Shown here: positions 16,668-26,199 of the stretch, one piece after another
Layout of the letters: every line of letters begins with the position of its first letter
How positions within the stretch are numbered: the first letter of the stretch is position 1
From: Paenibacillus agricola
Lineage (GTDB): Bacteria; Bacillota; Bacilli; Paenibacillales; NBRC-103111
NCBI RefSeq assembly: GCF_011440305.1
Contig: NZ_JAAOIW010000004.1
Location: forward strand, 434,001 to 498,000
Length of the DNA: 64,000 nucleotides
Direction of reading: 5' to 3'
The notes under the pieces: generated by a model
What the model was told of the DNA's origin: nothing
The model's database searches: none
Seen by the model: only the letters and a program-made list of their open reading frames with translations
Translations under genes and position numbers: made by a program

Positions 16668-17600
16668 CTAGACACCCAAGCATTTTTCAATAATGGCCAT
16701 GCGCATGAATAAACCGTTTTGCGCTTGGCGGAAGTACGCCGCGCGAGGATCTGCATCCACGTCAGCATGAATTTCGCCCGCACGTGGTAATGGATGCAGA
16801 ATGAGGGCTTCCTTCCTCATCTGGTCCAGCAAAGGGAGGTCAATAATATATTTGCCTGCCGCTTTGTTATATTCGTCAATCGATGGAAACCGCTCTTTTT
16901 GGATCCGGGTTTGGTAAAACACATCGGCGGTTTGGGCTACCTTCAGCAAATCTGGTGTTTCTTCGTAAACAATGCCTTTTTCCTCGAGGTATTGCTTGAC
17001 GTAAACGGGAATTCTTGCGTTATCCGGAGCGATAAACGAAATTTTTACATCCTGGTAATTGGAGAGCAGGTAGCTAAGCGAATGCACCGTACGCCCATAG
17101 GTTAAATCTCCAATCATTACAATATGCAAGCCATCGATACGGCCAAGCTCCTTTTGGATTGTGAATAAATCCAGCAGCGCTTGTGTAGGATGCTCGCCTG
17201 AACCATCTCCAGCATTAACAATAGGCACGGTCGATACTGCCGCTGCACGTTGTGCCGCTCCGACCTCCGTATGCCGCATCACAATAAGGTCACAATAGCT
17301 GGATACCACGCGGATCGTGTCCTCCAAGGTTTCCCCTTTAATCGCAGAAGAAAATTGCGAAGCGTTTTCCGTACCGATCACGCGTCCGCCCAGACGATGC
17401 ATCGCCGATTCAAAGGAAAAGCGCGTACGGGTACTCGCTTCGAAAAATAGGGAGCACATGATTTTATCTCCGAAATGGTTGGCTCCTCCCTGTGAGGCAA
17501 GCTGCTCCATCTCTTTGGCTGCAAGGAAAAGCTCCCCTAATGCAGCTTTGTCGAATTGCTTTGATCCGATGACATGTAATAAGTTAGAAATGTGAATCAG
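16668..17600 (-). CDS. pyrB: Aspartate carbamoyltransferase, E. coli-type, non-standard start codon
   Basis: Catalytic subunit of de novo pyrimidine synthesis. Carbamoyl phosphate site 'FFEASTRTRFSFE', 'GDGSGEHPTQALLDLFT', 'GDLTYGRTVHSL' and 'LHPLPR' are all present. These match the E. coli class more closely than the Bacillus one. Homology (HISNLLHVIGSKQFDKAALGE) runs 30 codons upstream of the first ATG (17510). No ATG, GTG or TTG exists in that stretch: only CTG at 17600 or ATT codons after it, behind AGAAAGGAA. From CTG the length is 310 aa, the family norm. No pyrI or other pyr gene is adjacent. Confidence 0.85.
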   Translation of the reverse strand: MIHISNLLHVIGSKQFDKAALGELFLAAKEMEQLASQGGANHFGDKIMCSLFFEASTRTRFSFESAMHRLGGRVIGTENASQFSSAIKGETLEDTIRVVSSYCDLIVMRHTEVGAAQRAAAVSTVPIVNAGDGSGEHPTQALLDLFTIQKELGRIDGLHIVMIGDLTYGRTVHSLSYLLSNYQDVKISFIAPDNARIPVYVKQYLEEKGIVYEETPDLLKVAQTADVFYQTRIQKERFPSIDEYNKAAGKYIIDLPLLDQMRKEALILHPLPRAGEIHADVDADPRAAYFRQAQNGLFMRMAIIEKCLGV

Positions 17601-17663
17601 TTCCTTTCTCGCAGCGAAGCAAGCTTCGTGTTAATGGTCAACAATTTCCGACATTTGAATTAT
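17601..17663 (-). promoter_or_regulatory. pyrB leader with small hairpin and -10 box
   Basis: Read on the minus strand: TATAAT (complement of 17658-17663), about 50 nt of leader, a hairpin CGAAGC-TT-GCTTCG (complement of 17615-17628), then GAGAAAGGAA just before the CTG. A short in-frame ORF, ATG with six more codons and TAA, sits before the hairpin. Confidence 0.5.
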
Positions 17664-17832
17664 ATCGCAATTTGGAGCTAGGCGATACGGCTGAGGCTCC
17701 CCTATTGAATCCCTACCTCGCATATCGCTTATTAACTGAAACCTACTGTGAGTTTAATCACAGCCCATTCTACTATTTAAAGCTACTATAAAAGAAATCA
17801 CATTTGGCTATTAAACGAAATGAGGGCTCGAA

Positions 17833-19104
17833 ATGCCACTGGGCATCGTCAAAAAAATGGTTTTGGGCATTACTTCAGTCTCTATATTAACATACGGCAC
17901 AAGCGCATTTTTTATTTTTGTACTCAAAGATACCCTTGCCCCACAAATGTCAGAATGGCTGTACATGGCAATCGTCATGGGGCTTGGCGTATTCTGGACA
18001 GGCTTCCTCGGATGGCTGGCCGCTCGCTGGCTGGTCAGCCCACTGCTGCGCTTAACGGTCGCAGTTAACGAAGCGGCAAGCGGCAACCTAAGGGTTATGA
18101 TTCCCATCCCTAAAAGCAACGATGAATTAAGGACGCTTAGTGTCTCCTTTAATGGAATGGTCGACAATCTAAGGCAAATCATTAGCGAAATTTCCAGCAA
18201 TGTGTCCTTCACAGAGCGCAATGCTTCTGCATTAAGCAGTGCACTCCAGCATGCTGCCCATCAAATCGAGAAGACGGCCATCACCATTGATGGCATCTCC
18301 AAGGGTGCCGACCAGCAAGCCCAATCGACTCACCACACCTTCGCTGCTGTAGGCACAATCACGCAAGCCGCTGAGGATGTCAGCACTAGGGCCAATACTG
18401 CACTGCAGCTATCCCACCATATGGTCACGACGACGGAAGAGAGCAGCATTGCGATCCACTCGCTTGTAGAGGGACTTCTTGAGCTGAGCCAATCCAATAT
18501 TGGCACGTTAGACCACGTACATAAGCTTGACGTAACCGCTCAGGAAATTGGCCATATTTCCAAGGTCGTAGGGGAAATCGCGGATCAAACCCATTTGCTT
18601 GCGCTTAATGCTTCTATCGAATCTGCACGTGCAGGCGAGCATGGAGCCGGCTTCGCCGTGGTTGCCGTAGAAATCCGCAAGCTTGCCGAGAAATGCTCGG
18701 AGGCGGTTCGTAGCATTAATGAACGCATTGAGCATATTCAAGTTCAGGTTCATGGGGTTGTAACGAATATTTCTGGCCAAGTGCAAGCCGTTGACCAAGA
18801 AGCGGCGCAAGGTGGTGCTATTATAAACGCATTGGCTGGCATGATGGCGGCTACGCATGAAACGGCTGGGGCGGTTGAAGCGATCACCCATGTTATTGCC
18901 GGGCAGATCCAGCAAATCAACCATACGCTGAACCAAACCCACGAGATTGATAAGATCGCCGAACACATATTGACAGGTGCCAAGGAAGTTGCCGCATCGA
19001 CCCAGGAGCAAACCGCGGTTATGCAGGAAATTGCCGCATCATCGGAAATCCTGAGCGAGCATGCAGACCAGCAAAAAACTACAATTAGCATTTTTCGAAT
19101 TTAA
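17833..19104 (+). CDS. Methyl-accepting chemotaxis protein, no extracellular sensor domain
   Basis: 423 aa. Two membrane segments (about 7-31 and 41-63) are separated by only about ten residues, so there is no external ligand domain. HAMP domain follows ([20 protein letters not shown]), then a long coiled coil and the conserved signalling tip '[38 protein letters not shown]'-like region near residues 245-285. It should control the chemotaxis kinase CheA or a related pathway. The input may be membrane state or an accessory protein. Confidence 0.92.
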   Translation: MPLGIVKKMVLGITSVSILTYGTSAFFIFVLKDTLAPQMSEWLYMAIVMGLGVFWTGFLGWLAARWLVSPLLRLTVAVNEAASGNLRVMIPIPKSNDELRTLSVSFNGMVDNLRQIISEISSNVSFTERNASALSSALQHAAHQIEKTAITIDGISKGADQQAQSTHHTFAAVGTITQAAEDVSTRANTALQLSHHMVTTTEESSIAIHSLVEGLLELSQSNIGTLDHVHKLDVTAQEIGHISKVVGEIADQTHLLALNASIESARAGEHGAGFAVVAVEIRKLAEKCSEAVRSINERIEHIQVQVHGVVTNISGQVQAVDQEAAQGGAIINALAGMMAATHETAGAVEAITHVIAGQIQQINHTLNQTHEIDKIAEHILTGAKEVAASTQEQTAVMQEIAASSEILSEHADQQKTTISIFRI

Positions 19105-19131
19105 ACCTTACATTTCATCACTGTCTTCAAA

Positions 19132-19161
19132 ACAAAAAGCACCTTAACCGGTGCTTTTTGT
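19132..19161. terminator. Bidirectional terminator
   Basis: Perfect 12-bp stem ACAAAAAGCACC / GGTGCTTTTTGT, loop TTAACC. It ends the chemoreceptor gene and, on the other strand, the HAD gene. Confidence 0.85.
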
Positions 19162-19180
19162 GTAATTTCCTTCAAACGAT

Positions 19181-19870
19181 TCAATAATAATGAGGCTCAT
19201 CTAAATAATGAATAAGCTCTGTTATGTTATGAATATGGCCAATCGCTTGCACCCCTCGTGCTTTCATCAGCTCCAAATCCGCTTGGTAGCTAATAAAGCG
19301 AATACCTGCCTCTCTGGAAGCAACCCCATCTATCCATGAATCACCTATAGATAGCCAAGCTGAGCTAGCCACTTGTGGAAAACGATCCAGCACATAATGA
19401 AAAGCCGCCGGCGATGGCTTGAGCGCTGACGCCAGCTCCCTACCCACAACCAGGTCGAAGTACCTGCTAATCCCTGTGCTATTCAATGCTCGTTGTGCTG
19501 CCTCCAAAGCATTGTTGGTCACGATTACCAACACATATTTGCGGTGGAGCTGGCCCAGCAAAGCTTCAACTCCAGGCTCCAGCCCCGCATCCACCATCCC
19601 AAGCAGCTCATGCTTGGAGGCGATTTGCCAAACCTCCCGCTCCTGCTCAGGCGCCAGACCGTTGAGCTTGGCATGCGCAATTAATGTAGCCGTTGTATGC
19701 TCGGCTGCTACATAATTCGCCGGCACGGCGCCAATAGAACTTAAATAAGTGAAGATATCCTGTTTCATCGCCACAAAATTAATGCTCGATTGCAGCAAGG
19801 TATTATCCATATCGAATATAATGCCTTGTACCTGTTTGTTATTTTTATCTGATTCATGCTCTCTTGGCAT
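19181..19870 (-). CDS. HAD-family hydrolase (phosphoglycolate phosphatase-like)
   Basis: 229 aa from ATG 19870, with GGAAGGGG 8 bases upstream; GTG at 19909 lacks a good site. HAD motif I 'GIIFDMDNTLL', motif II 'VIVTNN', and motif III/IV 'KPSPAAFHYVL ... SIGDSWIDGVASREAGI' are present with an alpha-helical cap between. Likely a cytoplasmic sugar or nucleotide phosphatase. The substrate is not predictable. No operon partner. Confidence 0.9.
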   Translation of the reverse strand: MPREHESDKNNKQVQGIIFDMDNTLLQSSINFVAMKQDIFTYLSSIGAVPANYVAAEHTTATLIAHAKLNGLAPEQEREVWQIASKHELLGMVDAGLEPGVEALLGQLHRKYVLVIVTNNALEAAQRALNSTGISRYFDLVVGRELASALKPSPAAFHYVLDRFPQVASSAWLSIGDSWIDGVASREAGIRFISYQADLELMKARGVQAIGHIHNITELIHYLDEPHYY

Positions 19871-20000
19871 TCCTGATACCCCTTCCAATTTAATTTCAAT
19901 TAATTCCACTCCTTTGGTCCCTAACTACGCTATATTACGCTATATTTGGTTTGGACTACTGGATATTTTAGTAATGTAATGGGTACACTACTATCTTAGA

Positions 20001-20039
20001 TATTTTCTCTGCGTTGTAGGTAGTCGCGTTGAGAAAATA
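20001..20039 (+). promoter_or_regulatory. Inverted repeat in the MFS exporter leader
   Basis: TATTTTCTC (20001-20009) and GAGAAAATA (20031-20039) can pair, with a nested GCG/CGC. It lies just before the ribosome site GGAGG. It could be an operator or a translational leader. Confidence 0.4.
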
Positions 20040-20064
20040 GCCATTTAGGACAACGGAGGTTTAC

Positions 20065-21531
20065 ATGAATAAGAGTAGCTTGAATAAGGACAGCTTGCAG
20101 GAAGTCAAGTTTTGGCCCATTATGATTGCCATTTTTTTCGGATCCTTTATTACCGTTTTAAGCTCCAGCACCGTCACCATTGCCATTCCCCAGCTTCAGG
20201 AGCATTTTGCTACAGATCTTCATCTCGTGCAGTGGACGATGACGGGTTTTATGCTCGCCATGGGGACGATCTCCCCTGTTGCCGGTTATCTTGGCGAGAA
20301 GTTTAGCTATAAGCGGCTCTACTTTACGGCGCTTATCGGATTTACCCTTGCTTCACTACTATGTGCCCTATCCTGGAATATTCAATCGCTTATCGCTTTC
20401 AGAATTGTTCAGGGCATCTTTAGCGGTCTTATTATGCCGGCTACTATGACGATTATTTACCAGGTAATCCCGCGGGACAAGCAGGCCATGGCGATCAGCC
20501 TCTGGGGGCTTTCGGCGATGCTCGCACCTGCGATTGGACCCACTTTAGCTGGGGTATTGATGGCAATGGGTGGCTGGCAATGGCTGTTTATTATGAACAT
20601 ACCAATCGGTGTAATCGCAACGGCTATGGTCATGTGGCTGATTCCTTTTTATCGGTTAAACGTGCCCAAATCCTTTGACCTCCCTGGTCTGGTCACTGTA
20701 TTTATCAGCAGCATCTCCTTGTTGGTTGCTTTCAGCCAGAGCGGTTCATGGGGCTGGACCGATTGGAAAACCGTAACGCTTTTTATAGTAGGCGGCATTG
20801 TTTTGATCTTGTTCATATGGCGTGAGCTGACCGTGAAAGAGCCTTTGCTTAACATTCGCGTACTCACTAATGGCAGGTATACACTCACCTTGATCATTAC
20901 GACGATCATTACGATCAGCTTGTACTCGGGCACGTTCCTGACTCCGATCTTTTTGCAAAATATTCAACATGTAAGCCCTTTAGATACCGGACTGATTCTG
21001 CTTCCAGCTTCGCTTGCGATGGCATTAACGATGCCGATTGTAGGCAAGTTTTATAGTGTGGTTGGCCCTCGGCTTTTAATGACCATTGGTATCGTCCTCG
21101 TCATAGTCGGAACGTTTGCTCTAACTAAACTAACCATCGACATTTCTTATATGTATATCCTGATTTGGATGATGGTACGCAATGTCGGTATTGCCTTTAC
21201 TATGATGCCTGCCAGCAACGCCGGGATGGAACAAATATCCCCGATGCTTAGTGGACACGCCTCTTCGCTCAGCAATTGGATCCGTAATGTATTCGGCTCA
21301 TTTTCTATCGCGATCTTCACCTCGCTGCTTGGCACCTTTGGCAGTCGGGAAGCAGCCGCAATCCTCCAATCAGGTGTTCAGGATGCTGCACAAATCCAAC
21401 TGCTCTCCTTCACGGCAAGTGTCAACGATGTCTATCTTGTCGCCACCGTTATAGCCATTTTGGCTGTACCGCTTACCTTAATGGTTCGCAAAAATAAAGC
21501 ACGGGCTCCACAGCTGGATACCAGCAAATAA
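20065..21531 (+). CDS. MFS multidrug exporter, DHA2 family
   Basis: 488 aa with about 14 hydrophobic segments, the layout of EmrB/QacA-type proton antiporters. 'ITVLSSSTVTIAIPQLQ' and 'DLHLVQWTMTGFMLA' in the first helices, 'GFAGGLIMPATMTI'-like region 'GIFSGLIMPATMTII', and 'LAPAIGPTLAGVL' (antiporter motif C-like) are visible. It should sit in the cell membrane and export drugs or lipophilic compounds. Ribosome site ACGGAGG is 8 bases upstream. No local regulator gene is adjacent. Confidence 0.92.
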   Translation: MNKSSLNKDSLQEVKFWPIMIAIFFGSFITVLSSSTVTIAIPQLQEHFATDLHLVQWTMTGFMLAMGTISPVAGYLGEKFSYKRLYFTALIGFTLASLLCALSWNIQSLIAFRIVQGIFSGLIMPATMTIIYQVIPRDKQAMAISLWGLSAMLAPAIGPTLAGVLMAMGGWQWLFIMNIPIGVIATAMVMWLIPFYRLNVPKSFDLPGLVTVFISSISLLVAFSQSGSWGWTDWKTVTLFIVGGIVLILFIWRELTVKEPLLNIRVLTNGRYTLTLIITTIITISLYSGTFLTPIFLQNIQHVSPLDTGLILLPASLAMALTMPIVGKFYSVVGPRLLMTIGIVLVIVGTFALTKLTIDISYMYILIWMMVRNVGIAFTMMPASNAGMEQISPMLSGHASSLSNWIRNVFGSFSIAIFTSLLGTFGSREAAAILQSGVQDAAQIQLLSFTASVNDVYLVATVIAILAVPLTLMVRKNKARAPQLDTSK

Positions 21532-21716
21532 AAGAGGCGGTTCATAAAAATGCATCACTCTTTTGTCCACAGCTATCAAATTGTTCCACAGGCTTTCCCC
21601 ATAACATCCATAACATCCATAACCATCCATGCAAAAAAGCATAAGGCGCGAGCCTTGTATCTCCAATTTGGACATACAACGGGCTGGCTTCCTTATGCCT
21701 AATGGCTTTAAATCCT

Positions 21717-21938
21717 CTAACCTGGATACCGTTTTTCACTGGAAGAAGAATTTTTCGTCTTTTCTTTATTCTTTTCATCTTCTACACTTATCTTCAGTTC
21801 TTCCACTGGAATTGGATCTACCGTTTGCTCGCTTTCAAAGCGGTCAAGCAGGCTCTCCGTATCCGTTGGTGAGCCTTCTGGATTATCTCGTATATCCTTT
21901 TTTTCTATTTCTTTATTTCTTTTTTCGACTTCAGCCAT
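21717..21938 (-). CDS. Small acidic/charged hypothetical protein
   Basis: 73 aa with no hydrophobic core: rich in Glu, Lys, Asp and Ser, ending SSSSEKRYPG. It has a perfect AGGAGGT site 8 bases before ATG, which supports it as a real gene. It is 12 bp downstream of the 21951-22319 gene on the same strand. Probably disordered. Function unknown. Confidence 0.7.
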   Translation of the reverse strand: MAEVEKRNKEIEKKDIRDNPEGSPTDTESLLDRFESEQTVDPIPVEELKISVEDEKNKEKTKNSSSSEKRYPG

Positions 21939-21950
21939 GCTTATTACCTC

Positions 21951-22319
21951 CTAATCGACACGCTCCACGTGTCCACTGTTACGGCGAATAAGGTTTCTAA
22001 TTTCTTCATAATCTTCTTCCTGTACCTTGACAGACAGCACATAGTGTAAATTACGATGACCATCCATATCCAAGTCATCATCATCAACGCCGCCCATTAC
22101 TGCTGCAGGTGCAACGCCTGTTTCGTTGCCTGTAACCCCTGTTCCACTGGTTGTGTCGGAGCCTACACCAAAAACGGGAACGATAACTCTGCGGTCACCT
22201 TGGTAACCATCATCCAGCTTGCCAACCTCTAACGCTTCGATATTATAGGTTTGCAATAAGATTCTTACATGCTCCGCTTCGTTTTCTGTATGAAAGTAAG
22301 CTTGAATGTGTTTGGACAT
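21951..22319 (-). CDS. Hypothetical protein with Gly/Thr-rich linker
   Basis: 122 aa from ATG 22319 with AGGAG 8 bases upstream; GTG at 22328 lies closer to that site. The ends form a small alpha-beta domain ('IQAYFHTENEAEHVRILLQTYNIEALEVGKL' and 'YVLSVKVQEEDYEEIRNLIRRNSG'). The middle (about 50-85) is a Gly/Thr/Val-rich linker then an Asp run. It resembles small stress-induced proteins but I cannot name a family. It is paired with the next small gene. Confidence 0.78.
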   Translation of the reverse strand: MSKHIQAYFHTENEAEHVRILLQTYNIEALEVGKLDDGYQGDRRVIVPVFGVGSDTTSGTGVTGNETGVAPAAVMGGVDDDDLDMDGHRNLHYVLSVKVQEEDYEEIRNLIRRNSGHVERVD

Positions 22320-22424
22320 GATAATCACTCCTCATATTTGGGTATGTATGCGTTATCTTCTTATGTATTGTTTACCCCATATGCCGGACTATTACACACC
22401 TAACACCAAATTATTTATTACGGA

Positions 22425-23114
22425 CTACAGCTTAAAGCGGTATCCGGCTCCCCAAACCGTCTCAATATATTGGGGCTTGGACGGGTCCAATTCCACCTTT
22501 TCCCGCACCTTGCGGATATGGACGGTCACAGTGGCAATGTCGCCCATCGAATCCATGCCCCATAGCTGCTCGAACAGCTGCTCCTTGCTGAATACCCGAT
22601 TCGGATTAGCCGCCAAATAGGTCAGCAGGTCGAATTCCTTAGTCGTAAATAGCACTTCCTGGCCATTTACCGTAACGCGGCGCGACGTTTTGTCGATCAC
22701 CAGCCCGCGGATGCGCACCTCTTCATTGCCGGCATCACGGCGGCCCATCAGCCGCTCATAGCGGTTCAAATGTGCCTTTACCCTGGCAACCAGCTCGCTT
22801 GGGCTGAATGGCTTAATAATATAGTCATCGGCTCCGAGACCAAGGCCACGGATCTTATCGATATCTTCCTTTTTCGCGGAAACCATCAGAATGGGTGTAT
22901 CCTGGACGCTCCGGATGCGTCGGCAGATTTCAAAACCGTCAACCTTCGGCAGCATTACATCGAGTATAATCAAGTCATAGGGATGCTCCAAGGCACGCTG
23001 AAGTCCAGTGTCGCCTCGGCTCTCCATATCGACCTTGAAGCCATCGATCTCCAGATAATCACGCTCCAGCTCGGCAATGCTTAATTCATCTTCAATGATA
23101 AGGATCTGCTTCAT
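22425..23114 (-). CDS. OmpR-family response regulator
   Basis: 229 aa. Receiver domain with acidic pocket Glu8/Asp9, phosphorylation site Asp52 ('LIILDVMLPKVDG') and the conserved Lys in 'DDYIIKPF'. The C-terminal 100 residues are a winged-helix DNA-binding domain ('LFTTKEFDLLTYLAANPNRVFSKEQL', 'TVTVHIRKVREKVE'). Overlaps the histidine kinase gene by 23 bp. It probably controls the ABC transporter genes just upstream. Confidence 0.95.
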   Translation of the reverse strand: MKQILIIEDELSIAELERDYLEIDGFKVDMESRGDTGLQRALEHPYDLIILDVMLPKVDGFEICRRIRSVQDTPILMVSAKKEDIDKIRGLGLGADDYIIKPFSPSELVARVKAHLNRYERLMGRRDAGNEEVRIRGLVIDKTSRRVTVNGQEVLFTTKEFDLLTYLAANPNRVFSKEQLFEQLWGMDSMGDIATVTVHIRKVREKVELDPSKPQYIETVWGAGYRFKL

Positions 23115-24597
23115 CTGTTCTCCCCCGTAACCTCGTTAGCCTCGGCAAGGCTATAATAATCCGTGTCCCGTGCCCTTCTTCGCTCTCTGCCCGGATCGTT
23201 CCATCATGCCCCAATATAATCTGCTTGGCAATAGCAAGGCCAAGCCCACTGCCCCCTGTTGCCATATTGCGCGAGGGATCTGCACGATAAAACCGGTCGA
23301 ATATTAACGGCAAGGCTTCAGCGGGAATACCTTGCCCGTTATCGGCAATCTCCAGCACCATATGCTGCTCCTGCTCCTGCAGCTTCACTTGGATGACCGT
23401 CTGTTCTTTGTCCGCGTACTTGACTGCATTTTCCCATATATTTGTAAGCACCCGCTTCAGCTTCTCACGGTCCGCCTTCACCTTAATCGACCTGCTAGCT
23501 TGGGCGAGCTCCAGCGTCAGCGTTACTGCTTTTTTTTCCATATCAAATTGCGCTTCACCTACCAGGTCCTCCAAATACGGAACCAGCTCGACCTCTTCAA
23601 AATAAAAGGGCAGCTTGCCCAAATCCAGCTTCGAAAATAAAAAGAGCTCATCAATCATCCGGTCCATATCGACTGTTTTCGTATAGATAGTTTGCAAATA
23701 TTTGTCTAGCTTATCCGCACCTGCCACACCGTCCAGAATTCCTTCCACATAGCCTTTAATCGAGGTTACCGGTGTCTTTAAATCATGGGAAATGTTCGAA
23801 AGCAGCTCCTTGCGGTTATCCTCATATTGGAGCTGCAGCTCCACCGAGTCCTTCAATCTACGCCTCATTTGCTCGAATGCCAGACTCAATTCGCCAAGCT
23901 CATCCTTGGAATGGGTGGTCACCTCATAGTCCAAATTGCCTTCACCAATATGCTCAGCGGCCTGCTTCAACGAGCGAAGTGGACGAATAATGCTACGGGA
24001 TACCAAATAGGTCAACAGCCCATTCGTCAGCACCAAAATAAGGAATAAGCTCAGCAGCAGCAAAAGCGCGTAACGAATGGCATATTTTTCGAAAAAGCTA
24101 ATGTCCGTAACCAGAAATACACTGCCTTGGCTTTGGTCGGTAAAGATAAAATCGAATTGCTTGTACAAAAACCAATGGTTGTAGGCTTTGAATGTATTTT
24201 CCCGATTCTCATCCAAATCCTTATTGCCATAGGCAGGCAGTACCTGCAAGGCAGGAGAGCCCTCCAAACGTGCTGAAACAACGGCAAGCTCCTCATTCTT
24301 ACGGATCACTAAACCCATATTAATTCGGTTTAGCTTTCCCTCCAGCTCCTCCACAACCTTCGGGTCAAGCAATGTCTCTGGACTGCTTGATGAGCGTAAG
24401 CTAATATCGCTAAGTACAGCCGCCTGCTGCTCCATAACCTGCTTGAATGGATTGTGGTGCTTCATATCGACCTTGTAAACCGATTTGAAATCCCCCACAA
24501 ACACCATCCCAATAACCAATACAGCGATGGCAAATAATAGGATCGGAACGACCAGCATGGCGATGTATGAAATCAGCAGACGTACTTTAATCGACAT
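23092..24597 (-). CDS. Membrane sensor histidine kinase
   Basis: 501 aa. Membrane segments near 8-35 and 174-200 bracket a 140-residue external sensor domain. HAMP (203-255), HisKA with phospho-acceptor His271 ('NISHDLKTPVTSIKGYVEG'), then a HATPase with N-box 'NIWENAVKYA', 'DNGQGIP' and 'GGSGLGLAIAK'. Partner of the response regulator downstream. Lies 12 bp from the ABC permease gene, so all four genes form one operon. The signal is unknown; envelope stress or an antimicrobial peptide is typical for this layout. Confidence 0.93.
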   Translation of the reverse strand: MSIKVRLLISYIAMLVVPILLFAIAVLVIGMVFVGDFKSVYKVDMKHHNPFKQVMEQQAAVLSDISLRSSSSPETLLDPKVVEELEGKLNRINMGLVIRKNEELAVVSARLEGSPALQVLPAYGNKDLDENRENTFKAYNHWFLYKQFDFIFTDQSQGSVFLVTDISFFEKYAIRYALLLLLSLFLILVLTNGLLTYLVSRSIIRPLRSLKQAAEHIGEGNLDYEVTTHSKDELGELSLAFEQMRRRLKDSVELQLQYEDNRKELLSNISHDLKTPVTSIKGYVEGILDGVAGADKLDKYLQTIYTKTVDMDRMIDELFLFSKLDLGKLPFYFEEVELVPYLEDLVGEAQFDMEKKAVTLTLELAQASRSIKVKADREKLKRVLTNIWENAVKYADKEQTVIQVKLQEQEQHMVLEIADNGQGIPAEALPLIFDRFYRADPSRNMATGGSGLGLAIAKQIILGHDGTIRAESEEGHGTRIIIALPRLTRLRGRTDEADPYH

Positions 24598-24609
24598 GTC
24601 GCGTATCTC

Positions 24610-25371
24610 CTATAATTGTCTTTTGTCGAACATAGCAAATGCAGCCGTAAAACACAAGATACAGCAGGCCAACAAATAGGACGAAGCATTAAACAGCCTG
24701 CCTGCCGAGACGGCACTATTGATCCACAGCTCATGCCAATCGGTATAAAAGGTCGGCGAATACGCCGTTATCTGTGGATAAAACAGCCCCAGCCCTTTAA
24801 ATGCCATGTACAAAATAATCGCAATCGCCAAGGCTCCGCTCGCGCTTCGAAAAAATTGCGCCAGCAAGGCTGCGGCCGCAGCCAAAGCTACCATCGGCAC
24901 CCAAGCAATTCCGTAGGATACGAATGCCTTCATTACAGCCTCGCCGATCCCGGAAGCTCGGGCTTGCAGCGCCAACCCCGCGAGCAGCGAAACGACCAGC
25001 GTGGCTGCCAATATCGCCAGCGCATAGAGAACAAGCACGGTGAACTTTGACGCGAACACTTGAAACCGTGAAATCGGGCGGGTCAAGGTAAGCTTCAAGG
25101 TGCGGTCCTGCACCTCTCCAGCGAATAAATCAGCAGCAGCCATAAAGATTAACAGCGGCAGGAAAAAATTCGTAAATATGCCTAGCATCAGCTGTGGAAA
25201 ATCACCGGTTGAAATCGCAGCTATACCGATGCCGGTTTGAAGCTGTGATAGCAGGATCGCCGCGGCAACTGGAAATAATAGTAGGATACCTGGAAGAATA
25301 ATCATCTTCCTTCTGGCGATCAGCTTGCTTAGTTCGTTCCTGACCCCTACTTTATAGCTAAACATGTACAT
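24610..25371 (-). CDS. ABC-2 type transporter permease
   Basis: 253 aa with about six membrane segments. 'DRTLKLTLTRPISRFQVFASK' after the second helix is a hallmark of ABC-2 permeases that move lipids or antimicrobial peptides. Starts inside the ATPase gene (14-bp overlap). With the ATPase and the two-component system it forms a typical sensing and export module. Confidence 0.9.
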   Translation of the reverse strand: MYMFSYKVGVRNELSKLIARRKMIILPGILLLFPVAAAILLSQLQTGIGIAAISTGDFPQLMLGIFTNFFLPLLIFMAAADLFAGEVQDRTLKLTLTRPISRFQVFASKFTVLVLYALAILAATLVVSLLAGLALQARASGIGEAVMKAFVSYGIAWVPMVALAAAAALLAQFFRSASGALAIAIILYMAFKGLGLFYPQITAYSPTFYTDWHELWINSAVSAGRLFNASSYLLACCILCFTAAFAMFDKRQL

Positions 25372-26110
25372 GTGCGGCTTTCCCCCTCTCTTGCTTCACG
25401 GATGCCATAAATAATTGCTCCAACGAAGCAACATGGACGCCGTCAACCAGTTCGTTTAGCGCACCCTCGCGCACCAGTCTTCCTTCTACGATAATCCCGA
25501 TGCGGCTGCACATCAATTCCATTTCCTGAATCATATGGCTGGATATGAAGAAGGTCATCCCTTGCTCACGTGCCAAGCTGACCATCAGCTCACGCATGTC
25601 TACCATGCCTTCGATGTCTAACCCATTGGTCGGCTCATCAAGGATTAAGAGCTCAGGCTTCGACAGCAACGCCGCAGCCAACCCAAGCCGCTGCTTCATC
25701 CCCAGCGAGTAGCCAGCCACCTTCTCCTGTTTATACGGAAGCAAGCCTACAAGCTCCAGCACCTCATCAATCCTGCCTTTGCCAAGCTCGGGATAAAAAC
25801 GCGCTGCCAGCGCTAAATTAGCTGAGCCGCTCATATATTCAAAGGCTTCCGCGGTTTCGATAAGGACGCCTGTTTTTTGCATAGCTTGGGTAAAATGGGT
25901 GATCACATCATAGCCAAATAATCGCGCGCTGCCAGTGTCTGCTTGGCTTAGGCCGACCAGCATTTTCATCACGGTTGTCTTGCCTGCTCCATTGGGTCCG
26001 AAAAACCCATAAACCTCGCCCCGCCTTACCTCCAGCGAAATATTGTGCACTCCACGACCATTTTTATATGTTTTACTGAGGCTATCCAGCTGTATTATCG
26101 GTTCCGACAT
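25358..26110 (-). CDS. ABC transporter ATP-binding protein
   Basis: 250 aa. Walker A 'GPNGAGKTT', signature 'YSLGMKQRLGLA', Walker B 'LLILDEPTNGLD' and H-loop 'FFISSHM' are intact. Belongs to the CcmA/BcrA-like group. It powers the permease that follows. First gene of the ABC-kinase-regulator operon, with its own start about 240 bp after the secreted-protein gene. Confidence 0.95.
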   Translation of the reverse strand: MSEPIIQLDSLSKTYKNGRGVHNISLEVRRGEVYGFFGPNGAGKTTVMKMLVGLSQADTGSARLFGYDVITHFTQAMQKTGVLIETAEAFEYMSGSANLALAARFYPELGKGRIDEVLELVGLLPYKQEKVAGYSLGMKQRLGLAAALLSKPELLILDEPTNGLDIEGMVDMRELMVSLAREQGMTFFISSHMIQEMELMCSRIGIIVEGRLVREGALNELVDGVHVASLEQLFMASVKQERGKAAHVHV

Positions 26111-26199
26111 GGGGTTCCCCTCCTAAGAGTTTTGCTTTAGCAAAACCGGCTTCGTACTCATTTTAAAAGTAGACCGAATCTAAATAATAGGCTGTTCTT

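Noticed and set aside
16668-17510. pyrB starting at the ATG 17510
   Set aside because: It would remove about 30 residues that are conserved in the family.
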